Below, one piece after another: positions 52,263-58,136 of a stretch of DNA of 64,000 nt. The position numbers were made by a program, and so were the translations under genes. Every line of letters begins with the position of its first letter. Position 1 is the stretch's first letter. The notes beneath the pieces are model-generated. The model saw only the letters and a program-made list of their open reading frames with translations, did not search any database and had not been told where the DNA came from. This DNA comes from a virus, in IMG/VR virus record IMGVR_UViG_3300026292_000004, positions 26,509 through 90,508 of that record; one strand, written 5' to 3'.

Positions 52263-52350
52263 TTTTCCACAGATTACGCTCTCTAATGTATTCCCATATG
52301 ATACATGTTATCTCTTTCATTGTTAGATAGGTGAGCGAATCTTTAGGCAT
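52228..52350 (-). CDS. SWIB-like short ORF, possibly truncated
   Basis: A 40-aa ORF from the ATG at 52350. The ATG overlaps the 3' end of the 67-aa gene by 8 nt. Residues about 11-28 (MKEITCIIWEYIRERNLW) resemble the first half of a SWIB/MDM2-type domain (IWxYIxxxNL). The expected second half (NKRxIxxD...) is missing: from residue 28 the frame runs into the antisense of the GIY-YIG gene and stops at 52228. It could be a gene cut short by the endonuclease insertion or a chance match. Family similarity is short, so confidence is low. Confidence 0.4.
   Translation of the reverse strand: MPKDSLTYLTMKEITCIIWEYIRERNLWKTKPYTTDDHNI
52263..52271 (+). promoter_or_regulatory. DnaA-box-like TTTTCCACA, copy 4
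   Basis: A perfect 9-mer directly after the stop codon of the GIY-YIG gene, matching the 10 bases at 51199-51208. Confidence 0.4.
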
Positions 52351-52546
52351 CTTGTAACACCAAATCACCCCAATATGCAGCATAAATTAATACATTGCAT
52401 TGACTCCATCCCCACATCTTTCCAGGATCGTCCCATTGTCTAACAGTTAGTGTGATATATTGTGTGCCAATAAAGTTAACAACACCACACTCACTTCCAT
52501 CCTTTAAACATACTTTGTCACCACGATTAAAAGGAAACTTTCTCAT
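52343..52546 (-). CDS. Small SH3-like protein, paralogue of the 119-aa protein at 63.5 kb
   Basis: A 67-aa protein with the pattern GDKVCLKDGSECGVVNFIG, QYITL, DPGKMWG, NVLIY and W-x-D. The same pattern (LKSGEEGTINFIGDQYIT, DPNSMHG, NVLVY) occurs in the protein at 63325-63684, so the two are paralogues. The short beta-rich layout (turns around GxxVxLKxG) suggests an SH3/KOW-like barrel. Both copies directly follow a 2OG-Fe(II) oxygenase gene; here the start overlaps the oxygenase stop by one base. Function unknown. Confidence 0.78.
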   Translation of the reverse strand: MRKFPFNRGDKVCLKDGSECGVVNFIGTQYITLTVRQWDDPGKMWGWSQCNVLIYAAYWGDLVLQDA

Positions 52547-53514
52547 TAATCCCAGAACGATTTGGTCTGTTTCTTATGACCTATTCCCCCCATACTTCCA
52601 TCAAATTGTTTACGCCAAGGGGCAGGACTTGGTTTGCTTCCTTTATACTCAGGTGTGGATGATTTATCAGGTTGTTTATTAGTTTGATCCTTTAATTCTC
52701 TATCCATTGTTGATGCCATTGGTTCAAATCCTAACCAGTCAGGTGGTAAAGATTCTCTTCCAGGTAACTCACTTTCTAACATTTTAACCTCAAATCCGTA
52801 TCTATGACTAAACACAATGCGAGGAATCATGTTGACACTAAGTGATATTCTATTAGGTGAATTGTTGTCACTATATCCATGTCTGAGGTGTGATTCCCAT
52901 ATTAAAAAGTCACCTACATCAGGTTTAATTACTGCTCTAGGTTGTGAAAATACTGTTGCATTCTCTATATCTGGTGTAAATCCTATATGAGGTTCTATCG
53001 CAAAGTTAAACTTAGGGGATTGAAATTCAATGGGTGCAGCATCATCATCATGGTCTAAATACATGGTTCCCGATAAGAAACTATTTACATGTGCATGATA
53101 ACTTTGTCCACCATTTCCACGATTACAGTTAACCCAACTATCGTTAATTAGGTACTCTGATTGTATCATATAACCCAATACTTTAGTATGAAAATGATAA
53201 GCACATTCTTTCATCCATTGTTCTAACTCAGGTGCTTCAACATTCTTAAAGAAATTGTTATTTAGTGTAACCCCTTGTGTCTCACCTTTAGCATTAACTT
53301 GTTCACCACGTTGATAATAATGCTTGAGATCTTTATTACTCCAATTAACATTATGATTACGATCTTTCGTATCTTCTCTTACTTTATTGGTCAAATCTTC
53401 CAGATATTGTTTATCTGGATAAGAGTAACATCCAACTGCTATTGGAAACAATGGGAGTATTTCTTTAGGGGTAATGTTGTTACTTTGCATCTTAAGATTG
53501 TGGTTCAAGTCCAT
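52546..53514 (-). CDS. 2OG-Fe(II) oxygenase, HxHxN type
   Basis: A 322-aa protein of the phage 2OG-Fe(II) oxygenase family typified by PF13759. Candidate iron-site region His140/His142 in YHAHVNSFLSG, distal His212 in LRHGYS, and a downstream Arg in NRISLSV expected for 2-oxoglutarate binding. The C-terminal about 60 residues are a Lys/Pro-rich tail ending in TKSFWD. Such enzymes use 2-oxoglutarate, Fe(II) and O2 to hydroxylate a protein, small-molecule or nucleic-acid substrate; the substrate here is unknown. It is the middle member of a coupled run: a second oxygenase starts it and the paralogue gene follows. Confidence 0.82.
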   Translation of the reverse strand: MDLNHNLKMQSNNITPKEILPLFPIAVGCYSYPDKQYLEDLTNKVREDTKDRNHNVNWSNKDLKHYYQRGEQVNAKGETQGVTLNNNFFKNVEAPELEQWMKECAYHFHTKVLGYMIQSEYLINDSWVNCNRGNGGQSYHAHVNSFLSGTMYLDHDDDAAPIEFQSPKFNFAIEPHIGFTPDIENATVFSQPRAVIKPDVGDFLIWESHLRHGYSDNNSPNRISLSVNMIPRIVFSHRYGFEVKMLESELPGRESLPPDWLGFEPMASTMDRELKDQTNKQPDKSSTPEYKGSKPSPAPWRKQFDGSMGGIGHKKQTKSFWD

Positions 53515-54130
53515 AGTATGTGCCTAAATCATGGTCAACATGTATCCAGAAGAAACGTGTTATTTGATATAAACCATTACCAGAATAGGGCATATCATTA
53601 TCTATAAGGACAGGACTTATACTATTAAGTAATGATGCGGGAAATAAGATTGCCTCGTTATTCTTTAACTCAACTGTGTAATCCTCATCATTAAATATCA
53701 AGTCACCACCTGTAAATAGTTTAGGTTGTTTATACAAATTAACCAACAATACCCACGCTACACCATCAACATGCTCATTGATATAACAGTTATTATCATA
53801 ATAATTAACAGTAGTTAATTGCGTACCACAGTTACTAAAACCTCTAAATGCGGGGTTAATACTTTCTAGTGCGGAAACTGTCTCTTTAGTGTATATTTTA
53901 TCTACACAATTTAATATATCTGATTGTCTAGCATCTTTAAATAACTCTTCAATAGTAACATAATTACGGTTACAAAATGGTTGCTCCGCATCATTACTCA
54001 TTATCTGCGGATGTAAACGAGTGGGAGACGTTAAATATTTCAATTCAGGAAATATTTGATGCTCTAGTTCATACTCAGTAAAAAATTCCTCAATCAAAAG
54101 ATGAGGAATAGGAGAGGTAATTTGCTTCAT
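53492..54130 (-). CDS. 2OG-Fe(II) oxygenase-like, altered active site
   Basis: A 212-aa protein with the jelly-roll layout of prolyl-hydroxylase-like oxygenases: QLTTVNYYDNNCYINEHVD with His120 and Asp122, FTGGDLIF, and a late ITRFFW with the expected 2-oxoglutarate Arg. At the position of the distal iron His (FPASLLNSISPV) there is Asn169 and no His is nearby. It overlaps the next oxygenase gene by 23 nt and is ATGA-coupled to the membrane peptide upstream. The missing ligand may mean a non-canonical enzyme or a non-catalytic binding protein; the family call is otherwise good. Confidence 0.7.
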   Translation of the reverse strand: MKQITSPIPHLLIEEFFTEYELEHQIFPELKYLTSPTRLHPQIMSNDAEQPFCNRNYVTIEELFKDARQSDILNCVDKIYTKETVSALESINPAFRGFSNCGTQLTTVNYYDNNCYINEHVDGVAWVLLVNLYKQPKLFTGGDLIFNDEDYTVELKNNEAILFPASLLNSISPVLIDNDMPYSGNGLYQITRFFWIHVDHDLGTYYGLEPQS

Positions 54131-54273
54131 TGATTTAACATTCTATCAATTTGTTGTTGTTTCTCAGTATTAATATCTTTGAGATGATTACCAAAGTTGA
54201 TAACACCGAAGATTGCTTTTACACCATAGATTAAGAAGAATACTATGATGAATATGGTGATTGATTGTTTCAT
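54127..54273 (-). CDS. 48-aa single-span membrane peptide
   Basis: The product starts MKQSITIFIIVFFLIYG and continues VKAIFGVINF, which gives one hydrophobic span of about 21 residues near the N-terminus. A short hydrophilic tail (KDINTEKQQQIDRM) follows. It is ATGA-coupled to the oxygenase gene downstream and to the 42-aa gene upstream. Topology and function unknown; a membrane anchor or holin-like role is possible but unproven. Confidence 0.75.
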   Translation of the reverse strand: MKQSITIFIIVFFLIYGVKAIFGVINFGNHLKDINTEKQQQIDRMLNQ

Positions 54274-54398
54274 TGGCACATATCTTCAAAGCGTTGTTTA
54301 GCAATAATCTCGCAATGTGCCTCATCTAATTGAGGAAATTCTTCAAGGACTTCTTCATATATAGTCTCAAGAATTGATTCGTGATGTAATACACTCAT
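54270..54398 (-). CDS. Unknown 42-aa acidic peptide
   Basis: A short acidic helical product (MSVLHHESILETIYEEVLEE..., ending FEDMCQ). It is linked on both sides by ATGA overlaps. The frame and chaining are the support; no family recognised. Confidence 0.65.
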   Translation of the reverse strand: MSVLHHESILETIYEEVLEEFPQLDEAHCEIIAKQRFEDMCQ

Positions 54399-54640
54399 TG
54401 TAATTTACCCCATGAATGAAATTGTGGAAGATTGTCTTTGCAATCTGTTACTTTGTATCCAAAATCTAAACGATCTTGTACACATTGGTTGAAGACTTCA
54501 TCAGTAATGATCATCTTTTTCATGGTCTTACCCATGAATGATAATACTCTCAACCGATAGTTTGCAATCAAAGTATTATCCCAGTCCTTAATTGGATAGA
54601 AATCTAATACCATGTTGCCGTCATTTGATGTAAGTTGCAT
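54395..54640 (-). CDS. Unknown 81-aa protein
   Basis: A small protein (MQLTSNDGNMVLDFYPIKDWD... ending FHSWGKLQ) with a basic middle (MGKTMKKMIITDEVF). The ATG is at 54640; the stop is ATGA-coupled to the 42-aa gene. No family recognised. It heads the chain 54640-52343 of six overlapping genes. Confidence 0.7.
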   Translation of the reverse strand: MQLTSNDGNMVLDFYPIKDWDNTLIANYRLRVLSFMGKTMKKMIITDEVFNQCVQDRLDFGYKVTDCKDNLPQFHSWGKLQ

Positions 54641-54671
54641 AATAATTAAAGCGAATGATTTACTTGGGGAG

Positions 54672-54974
54672 TTAAACTCCTAGATCTAATAGTAGATCTT
54701 TTAGATAATCTTCAGCACAATCTTGTGCGTCATAGATGTTATCAAAAGAACCGAGATTGATCTGGTCACCAACAATGCAACCAGTTGCATCATTGTAAAC
54801 CATTGTACGAACATCAAAACGGTCTCCACCGTAGTGATAGATAGCAAGGTTGCCATCTAGGTCGTTCTCACGCCTGTAAGAGTCAAAGATTGAGGTTCTT
54901 ACACCCCTGATCCACTCAAGACCGAGATAGTCATCACATAGATTGATTGACTGTTGAAATAAAGATTTTGACAT
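54672..54974 (-). CDS. Unknown 100-aa acidic protein
   Basis: I place the start at the ATG at 54974 (MSKSLFQQSINLCDDYLG). A longer open frame to 55193 would run antisense-frame through the neighbouring 53-aa gene and across the promoter, so it is not used. The product has a beta-rich middle (LAIYHYGGDRFDVRTMVYND) and acidic ends. No family recognised. A TTGATT/17/TATATT promoter lies about 40-70 nt upstream. Confidence 0.68.
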   Translation of the reverse strand: MSKSLFQQSINLCDDYLGLEWIRGVRTSIFDSYRRENDLDGNLAIYHYGGDRFDVRTMVYNDATGCIVGDQINLGSFDNIYDAQDCAEDYLKDLLLDLGV

Positions 54975-55016
54975 AATTGAAAAATTGAAAATTTGCTGTT
55001 CCTTGATTATGTACTT

Positions 55017-55045
55017 AATATAGCACAGATTCGGGCAAAAATCAA
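55017..55045 (-). promoter_or_regulatory. Sigma70-like promoter
   Basis: The -35 TTGATT (55040-55045), 17-nt spacer, and -10 TATATT (55017-55022) on the minus strand. It directly follows repeat copy 2 and serves the 100-aa gene. Confidence 0.65.
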
Positions 55046-55053
55046 GCGATCTT

Positions 55054-55075
55054 GTGGCAGTTTGTCTACTGTCCA
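55054..55075 (-). repeat. Dispersed inverted-repeat cassette, copy 2
   Basis: Minus-strand TGGACAGT, 5-6 nt, AACTGCCAC. It overlaps the TAG stop of the 53-aa gene and sits 9 nt before a -35 box. Confidence 0.75.
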
Positions 55076-55227
55076 TTAGTGTAGGATCCCATGACGCAAG
55101 CACCATATCTGACCTCAGCATATCCATACTCTTCGGATAGATCAAGGCATAGACCCCAACAATCGGCAAGGTCAACAAATGAAGTGTTTTCAAATGGTGC
55201 GGATGGGCAGTGAACTGAATATCTCAT
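55066..55227 (-). CDS. Unknown 53-aa protein
   Basis: Start placed at the ATG at 55227 (MRYSVHCPSAPFENTSFVD...), because an upstream ATG at 55275 lies inside the promoter. It is Cys- and aromatic-rich (WGLCLDLSEEYGYAEVRYGAC) and unrecognised. The stop codon lies inside repeat copy 2. Confidence 0.6.
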   Translation of the reverse strand: MRYSVHCPSAPFENTSFVDLADCWGLCLDLSEEYGYAEVRYGACVMGSYTNGQ

Positions 55228-55251
55228 AATTTTAATTTCGTGTATATACTC

Positions 55252-55257
55252 ATTATA
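55252..55257 (-). promoter_or_regulatory. Possible promoter -10 (TATAAT)
   Basis: TATAAT on the minus strand, 24 nt upstream of the 53-aa gene's ATG and downstream of repeat copy 3. I see no good -35 at 16-18 nt. Confidence 0.45.
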
Positions 55258-55288
55258 CACACGCAACCACCCCATTTGGGAGAAATGT

Positions 55289-55310
55289 GTGACAGTTTAC
55301 TGAGTGTCCA
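55289..55310 (-). repeat. Dispersed inverted-repeat cassette, copy 3
   Basis: Minus-strand TGGACACT, 6 nt, AACTGTCAC. It covers the last codons and the TAA stop of the 54-aa gene, and is followed by a TATAAT. Confidence 0.7.
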
Positions 55311-55461
55311 TCATTGGTCTTAAGAGGTCGTCCATTATGATACCATTGAAATTGTTATATATTCCTATTAATTCATCATCTAATGATGTACATGTATCAA
55401 GCAATTGTTTAACCTCATTCAAATGAATTAACAATTTCTGTTTATCATTTAACTCATTCAT
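55297..55461 (-). CDS. Unknown 54-aa acidic helical protein
   Basis: MNELNDKQKLLIHLNEVKQL onward, a helical leucine-rich N-terminal half and an acidic C-terminal half ending PMMDTQ. The start at 55461 is ATGA-coupled to the upstream 76-aa gene. The last residues fall in repeat copy 3. No family recognised. Confidence 0.65.
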   Translation of the reverse strand: MNELNDKQKLLIHLNEVKQLLDTCTSLDDELIGIYNNFNGIIMDDLLRPMMDTQ

Positions 55462-55688
55462 AATCCATCCTTAATTGATATTGCGTTTGAATGATTCCAT
55501 AGTATGTTTAAACATGCCATGTGTATATCTAATAGATTTGATAGATTAATTCCCTCCAAATCTGTCCAGTCTGAAACATAATCAGTCTGATCAAAATCAC
55601 CAGTTCCATCTATTCTTTCTGGACATGATTTGAAATTGTGATCCTCATCTACCCAGAAGATTCTTCCAAATGATTTACTATGAAACAT
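55458..55688 (-). CDS. Unknown 76-aa protein
   Basis: A small acidic/aromatic protein (MFHSKSFGRIFWVDEDHNFKS...; C-terminal NILWNHSNAISIKDG). The start at 55688 overlaps the upstream gene by 11 nt. No family recognised. Confidence 0.68.
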   Translation of the reverse strand: MFHSKSFGRIFWVDEDHNFKSCPERIDGTGDFDQTDYVSDWTDLEGINLSNLLDIHMACLNILWNHSNAISIKDGL

Positions 55689-55824
55689 TGCTATTTACCT
55701 CCTTAAGTGATAGTTTCATGTTAAGATCCCATAGATTCTTAACATCTTGCTCATCTACATCTGTATCATTCTCTATTACAAACATGATACAATCTTTGAG
55801 CATTTGTATATCTGAATTAGTCAT
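55678..55824 (-). CDS. Unknown 48-aa protein
   Basis: The start at 55824 (MTNSDIQMLKDCIMFVIEND) is fixed by a strong AAGGAGGTGATT site immediately upstream; a longer frame to 55869 lacks one. It is helical and acidic. It overlaps the 76-aa gene by 11 nt. Confidence 0.7.
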   Translation of the reverse strand: MTNSDIQMLKDCIMFVIENDTDVDEQDVKNLWDLNMKLSLKEVNSNVS

Positions 55825-55834
55825 AATCACCTCC

Positions 55835-56194
55835 TTAAGTATATGATGCTGCATCTTTGTCAGCATCATAGGTTACGTTATCAACTAATTCATTATATAA
55901 TTCTTCATCATGTGTACACTCTATTTCTATTTTTAACTCATCATCTGATAACCTTGAATAATCATCTACAAGTGTATCTCTAATAAACTGTGCCATAGTT
56001 TTCCAGTCCATACTATCAACATGTAACTCAACATACTGATCAATTAGTTCACCACGTTGAGCATCAGTTAATACAACTTCAGGTGAATCATCTTCAGCAA
56101 ATTGATAATCATCAAACGTTACATGATGTACTATTTTCTTTGCATCTAACTCACTATTTGTTGCATTTGGATTTGCAGATTGTGAATAAGTCAT
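55835..56194 (-). CDS. Unknown 119-aa acidic protein
   Basis: The start at 56194 (MTYSQSANPNATNSELDAKK) is set by GGAGGT just upstream. It is acidic (many Asp/Glu throughout), with several predicted helices (LIDQYVELHVDSMDWKTMAQ). No family recognised. The high acidity could make it a DNA mimic, but nothing supports that directly. Confidence 0.7.
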   Translation of the reverse strand: MTYSQSANPNATNSELDAKKIVHHVTFDDYQFAEDDSPEVVLTDAQRGELIDQYVELHVDSMDWKTMAQFIRDTLVDDYSRLSDDELKIEIECTHDEELYNELVDNVTYDADKDAASYT

Positions 56195-56195
56195 G

Positions 56196-56447
56196 TTAAC
56201 CTCCGAATGTGAATCTTGGATTTTCAAGTAATATATCTCTCACTCTTTCTCTGTCTAAACTATCACCATCACCCCATGAATAATGAACATATTCTAAATC
56301 ACCTTTCTCAATTCTTCTCTTATATGTGAAGAATGCGTCATAGATGTGACCCTTAGTTAAACCAATGATAGGATACAAATCACTGTTAGGTGCATAGAAA
56401 TCCCAAACATAATTAACAAAGTTGTTGAGTTCTTTAATACTAGGCAT
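56196..56447 (-). CDS. Unknown 83-aa protein
   Basis: A small protein (MPSIKELNNFVNYVWDFYAP...; VHYSWGDGDSLDRERVRDIL). It overlaps the 46-aa gene by 8 nt at its start. A conserved-looking end (LENPRFTFGG). No family recognised. Confidence 0.7.
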   Translation of the reverse strand: MPSIKELNNFVNYVWDFYAPNSDLYPIIGLTKGHIYDAFFTYKRRIEKGDLEYVHYSWGDGDSLDRERVRDILLENPRFTFGG

Positions 56448-56580
56448 TGTTGATAACCTCCTCTCTCCAATCTATGTCTGCAAACACTTCATAAAAGAGT
56501 TCACATCCAATGTCAAAATCATCATCAAGTTCACCTTGATAGACTTTAACAACTTCATCATAAGTCCTAGACTCTGACAT
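56440..56580 (-). CDS. Unknown 46-aa acidic protein
   Basis: A short acidic protein (MSESRTYDEVVKVYQGELDD..., ending EEVINNA). The ATG is at 56580. It is the first gene after a structured leader and a TATAAT, with overlap into the 83-aa gene. No family recognised. Confidence 0.65.
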   Translation of the reverse strand: MSESRTYDEVVKVYQGELDDDFDIGCELFYEVFADIDWREEVINNA

Positions 56581-56611
56581 AATTAAAAGACTCCAAAAAG
56601 AATAGGTGAGA

Positions 56612-56671
56612 GGAACAAACCCAATTGTCGCAGATGAGCGATTAGTCAGTTACTGCGGGTGGGTTTGTTCC
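56612..56671 (-). promoter_or_regulatory. Long hairpin in 5' leader
   Basis: A perfect 12-bp inverted repeat (GGAACAAACCCA/TGGGTTTGTTCC, 56612-56623 and 56660-56671) encloses a second 5-bp helix (CGCAG/CTGCG). It begins within about 10 nt of the expected transcription start after the TATAAT at 56682. It would form the 5' end of the mRNA for the 46-aa gene. It is not a tRNA. Confidence 0.6.
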
Positions 56672-56681
56672 CCATACATGT

Positions 56682-56687
56682 ATTATA
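56682..56687 (-). promoter_or_regulatory. Possible promoter -10 (TATAAT)
   Basis: Minus-strand TATAAT in the context ATCGGTTATAATAC, similar to two other sites here. A -35 is not evident. It lies inside the 3' end of the 74-aa gene, downstream of copy 4. Confidence 0.5.
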
Positions 56688-56692
56688 ACCGA

Positions 56693-56917
56693 TTATGGGT
56701 ATGTGTCTGCCTGTTTGGTGACACTTTGTAATCTGTCCACTCCTCTAACTACATCAATCTCTCGTATGATACGCTCAATTCTGGGTGTATTAATCGGACA
56801 ACGATAACTAAATGTTGTCGCTTCCTTATTGAGGCATTTGATGATAAGATCTAACTCCTTATCTTCAAGTGTTATGTTAAAGTATACACCTGAAGATGTG
56901 ATGATAGGTTCACTCAT
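56693..56917 (-). CDS. Unknown 74-aa protein
   Basis: The product begins MSEPIITSSGVYFNITLEDK. A basic C-terminal half (YRCPINTPRIERIIREIDVVRGVDR). Residues near the C-terminus fall in repeat copy 4. The ATG at 56917 overlaps the upstream gene's TGA. No family recognised. Confidence 0.68.
   Translation of the reverse strand: MSEPIITSSGVYFNITLEDKELDLIIKCLNKEATTFSYRCPINTPRIERIIREIDVVRGVDRLQSVTKQADTYP
56718..56739 (-). repeat. Dispersed inverted-repeat cassette, copy 4
   Basis: Minus-strand TGGACAGA, 6 nt, AAGTGTCAC. It lies in the last 15 codons of the 74-aa gene, upstream of the TATAAT and the long leader hairpin. Confidence 0.7.
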
Positions 56918-57080
56918 TGTCTTTAATTAACTCAGCAATTTGTGAATCTTCAACCTGATATTGTCTCAATCTGAGATAAATATCAGACCAAAATTCCTCT
57001 TGTTCTTCACCATTACCAAACGTCATTTGTTGTTTGACATTGTTAAGAACTGCTTCCCATTGATAGTTACTTAGTGCCAT
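56910..57080 (-). CDS. Unknown 56-aa protein
   Basis: MALSNYQWEAVLNNVKQQMT onward, a helical glutamine-rich protein ending ELIKDNE. It overlaps the zinc-ribbon gene by 14 nt and the 74-aa gene by 8 nt. No family recognised. Confidence 0.68.
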   Translation of the reverse strand: MALSNYQWEAVLNNVKQQMTFGNGEEQEEFWSDIYLRLRQYQVEDSQIAELIKDNE

Positions 57081-57234
57081 GAATACTCCAATCGGTTTTG
57101 TTTACTGTAGCATCACAATGTATGCAGTTTAATGCACTCCAACTAAAGTGAAATACTCTAGCGTGACTATTACATTGTGGACAGATAATCAACTTGCCGT
57201 TGTTACCTGCACGAGTGTATCTGTTAACGTTCAT
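57067..57234 (-). CDS. Small zinc-ribbon protein
   Basis: A 55-aa protein. The start at 57234 (MNVNRYTRAGN) overlaps the upstream stop as ATGA; an ATG at 57249 would overlap further. Two CxxC pairs (CPQC and CIHC, about 19 residues apart) form a probable zinc ribbon. Such small ribbons in phages often bind nucleic acid or RNA polymerase. Function unknown. Confidence 0.75.
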   Translation of the reverse strand: MNVNRYTRAGNNGKLIICPQCNSHARVFHFSWSALNCIHCDATVNKTDWSIHGTK

Positions 57235-57404
57235 GTTATTGCGTCCCATGCTTTACCATAATCAGATAACCATCTTTTGACTTCTGGTGTTAACTCATTG
57301 CCATCTTTATCAACACCACAGTATAATATATCATCAGCACTATCATGCTCTAAATTGTTATCTCTACAGTAATCGTAGAGTAAATCTACTAATGTATCAA
57401 ACAT
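57231..57404 (-). CDS. Unknown 57-aa protein
   Basis: The product begins MFDTLVDLLYDYCRDNNLEH and ends with YGKAWDAIT. It is joined to its neighbours by ATGA/TAATG overlaps on both sides. No family recognised. Confidence 0.68.
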   Translation of the reverse strand: MFDTLVDLLYDYCRDNNLEHDSADDILYCGVDKDGNELTPEVKRWLSDYGKAWDAIT

Positions 57405-57574
57405 TATGCTACCTCCTTAATATCATTGATGTCCCACTCTGAAGTATATTCATCTAATACTTCAAATGAGTTTATATCAGCATGAGCAAGTTCTCTTGCT
57501 TCATCCTCATTTTGTGCTTCAACTTCTATTACGAAGTAACTAACTTCTGCACATTCTAGTTGATAAGTTTTCAT
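57404..57574 (-). CDS. DpnD/PcfM-like small protein
   Basis: A 56-aa product starting MKTYQLECAEVSYFVIEVEA followed by QNEDEARELA. The layout (strand, strand, helix with EDEAxxxA) resembles the DpnD/PcfM-like small-protein family. The role of that family is uncertain. It starts directly after the 69-aa gene and ends overlapping the 57-aa gene (TAATG). Confidence 0.6.
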   Translation of the reverse strand: MKTYQLECAEVSYFVIEVEAQNEDEARELAHADINSFEVLDEYTSEWDINDIKEVA

Positions 57575-57784
57575 CTAATACTCCTCCTTAGATGTGAATG
57601 GGATAAAGTTATCATACTCAAATTTATAACCTATTATCTTATTGTTTGAATACTCACCAGTTTCTGAATCAAGATAACAGTACATACTGTTAATTGATGC
57701 TTGTAATTCTTCTGCTAAGTATTCAGGATTTACATCCTGATCGTCTTCTAATTGAATACGAAGAGTGAAGATTGCTGATTTCAT
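57575..57784 (-). CDS. Unknown 69-aa protein
   Basis: A small protein beginning MKSAIFTLRIQLEDDQDVNP, with a central helix (EYLAEELQASINSMY) and a beta C-terminus. Possibly of the same general two-strand/helix layout as the next gene. The start at 57784 overlaps the upstream stop by one base. Confidence 0.68.
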   Translation of the reverse strand: MKSAIFTLRIQLEDDQDVNPEYLAEELQASINSMYCYLDSETGEYSNNKIIGYKFEYDNFIPFTSKEEY

Positions 57785-58014
57785 TATATACCCTCAAACC
57801 ATGAATCATTGTCCTCATCATTAACAACTGATGACAATGTGAAATTTGGAATGAATAGAAACTTATAATCATTATCTTCAGGATCTAATCCATCTACAAC
57901 AAATTCAGAGTAGATAGATGTAACATTACCCATGTTATTATCCTGGAGATTCCTCTGTAATGCTTCCATGAGTGTATCACTCATATTTTCAATTGACGTT
58001 TGTTGTTCGTCCAT
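57784..58014 (-). CDS. Unknown 76-aa acidic protein
   Basis: An acidic protein (MDEQQTSIENMSDTLMEALQ ... DPEDNDYKFLFIPN). No family recognised. It is the first gene after a promoter with a hairpin leader, with the same arrangement as the 46-aa gene at 56.5 kb. Confidence 0.68.
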   Translation of the reverse strand: MDEQQTSIENMSDTLMEALQRNLQDNNMGNVTSIYSEFVVDGLDPEDNDYKFLFIPNFTLSSVVNDEDNDSWFEGI

Positions 58015-58036
58015 GTAATCTCCAATAGTGTGAATA

Positions 58037-58114
58037 GAGTGTGGGAGAGGTTCGCCTTAAAAGCGTATTCTACAGAACTTAATTGAAGGTGTCCGCTACC
58101 CTTGCCTCCCACTC
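58037..58114 (-). promoter_or_regulatory. Hairpin-forming 5' leader
   Basis: Arms GAGTG(TG)GGAG (58037-58047) and CTCCCACTC (58106-58114) pair except for a 2-nt bulge and enclose about 58 nt. The arm begins just after the expected start of transcription from the site at about 58118-58136. It differs in sequence from the leader at 56612 but is placed the same way. Not a tRNA: no T-loop or anticodon arm is found. Confidence 0.5.
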
Positions 58115-58136
58115 TTATATAATACACGATTTTCAA
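58115..58136 (-). promoter_or_regulatory. Possible promoter (TTGAAA ... TATTATATA)
   Basis: Minus-strand TTGAAAATCGTGTATTATA. The promoter-like stretch near 58947 is nearly identical in sequence. The -10 candidates (TATTAT or TATATA) are clear, but a -35 with canonical spacing is not. Confidence 0.5.

Noticed and set aside
50907-52271. Calling the TTTTCCACA cluster the replication origin
   Set aside because: Only four boxes, one inside a gene and two in the endonuclease flanks; T4-type phages do not need DnaA. Kept as a finding, not as an origin feature.
51199-52272. Insertion sequence or transposon around 51.2-52.3 kb
   Set aside because: No transposase or terminal inverted repeats; the gene is a GIY-YIG homing endonuclease and the direct repeat is only 10 bp.
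54672-55193. Longer 173-aa version of the 100-aa gene
   Set aside because: The extra N-terminus would cross the promoter and the 53-aa gene in another frame.
56612-56671. Possible tRNA or terminator
   Set aside because: The stem is too long and regular for a tRNA, and no T-run follows on either strand; its place right after a promoter favours a leader.
58037-58114. Possible tRNA gene in the leader, because of a long terminal stem
   Set aside because: No canonical T-loop, anticodon arm or CCA-adjacent stem could be drawn on either strand; a hairpin leader explains it better.
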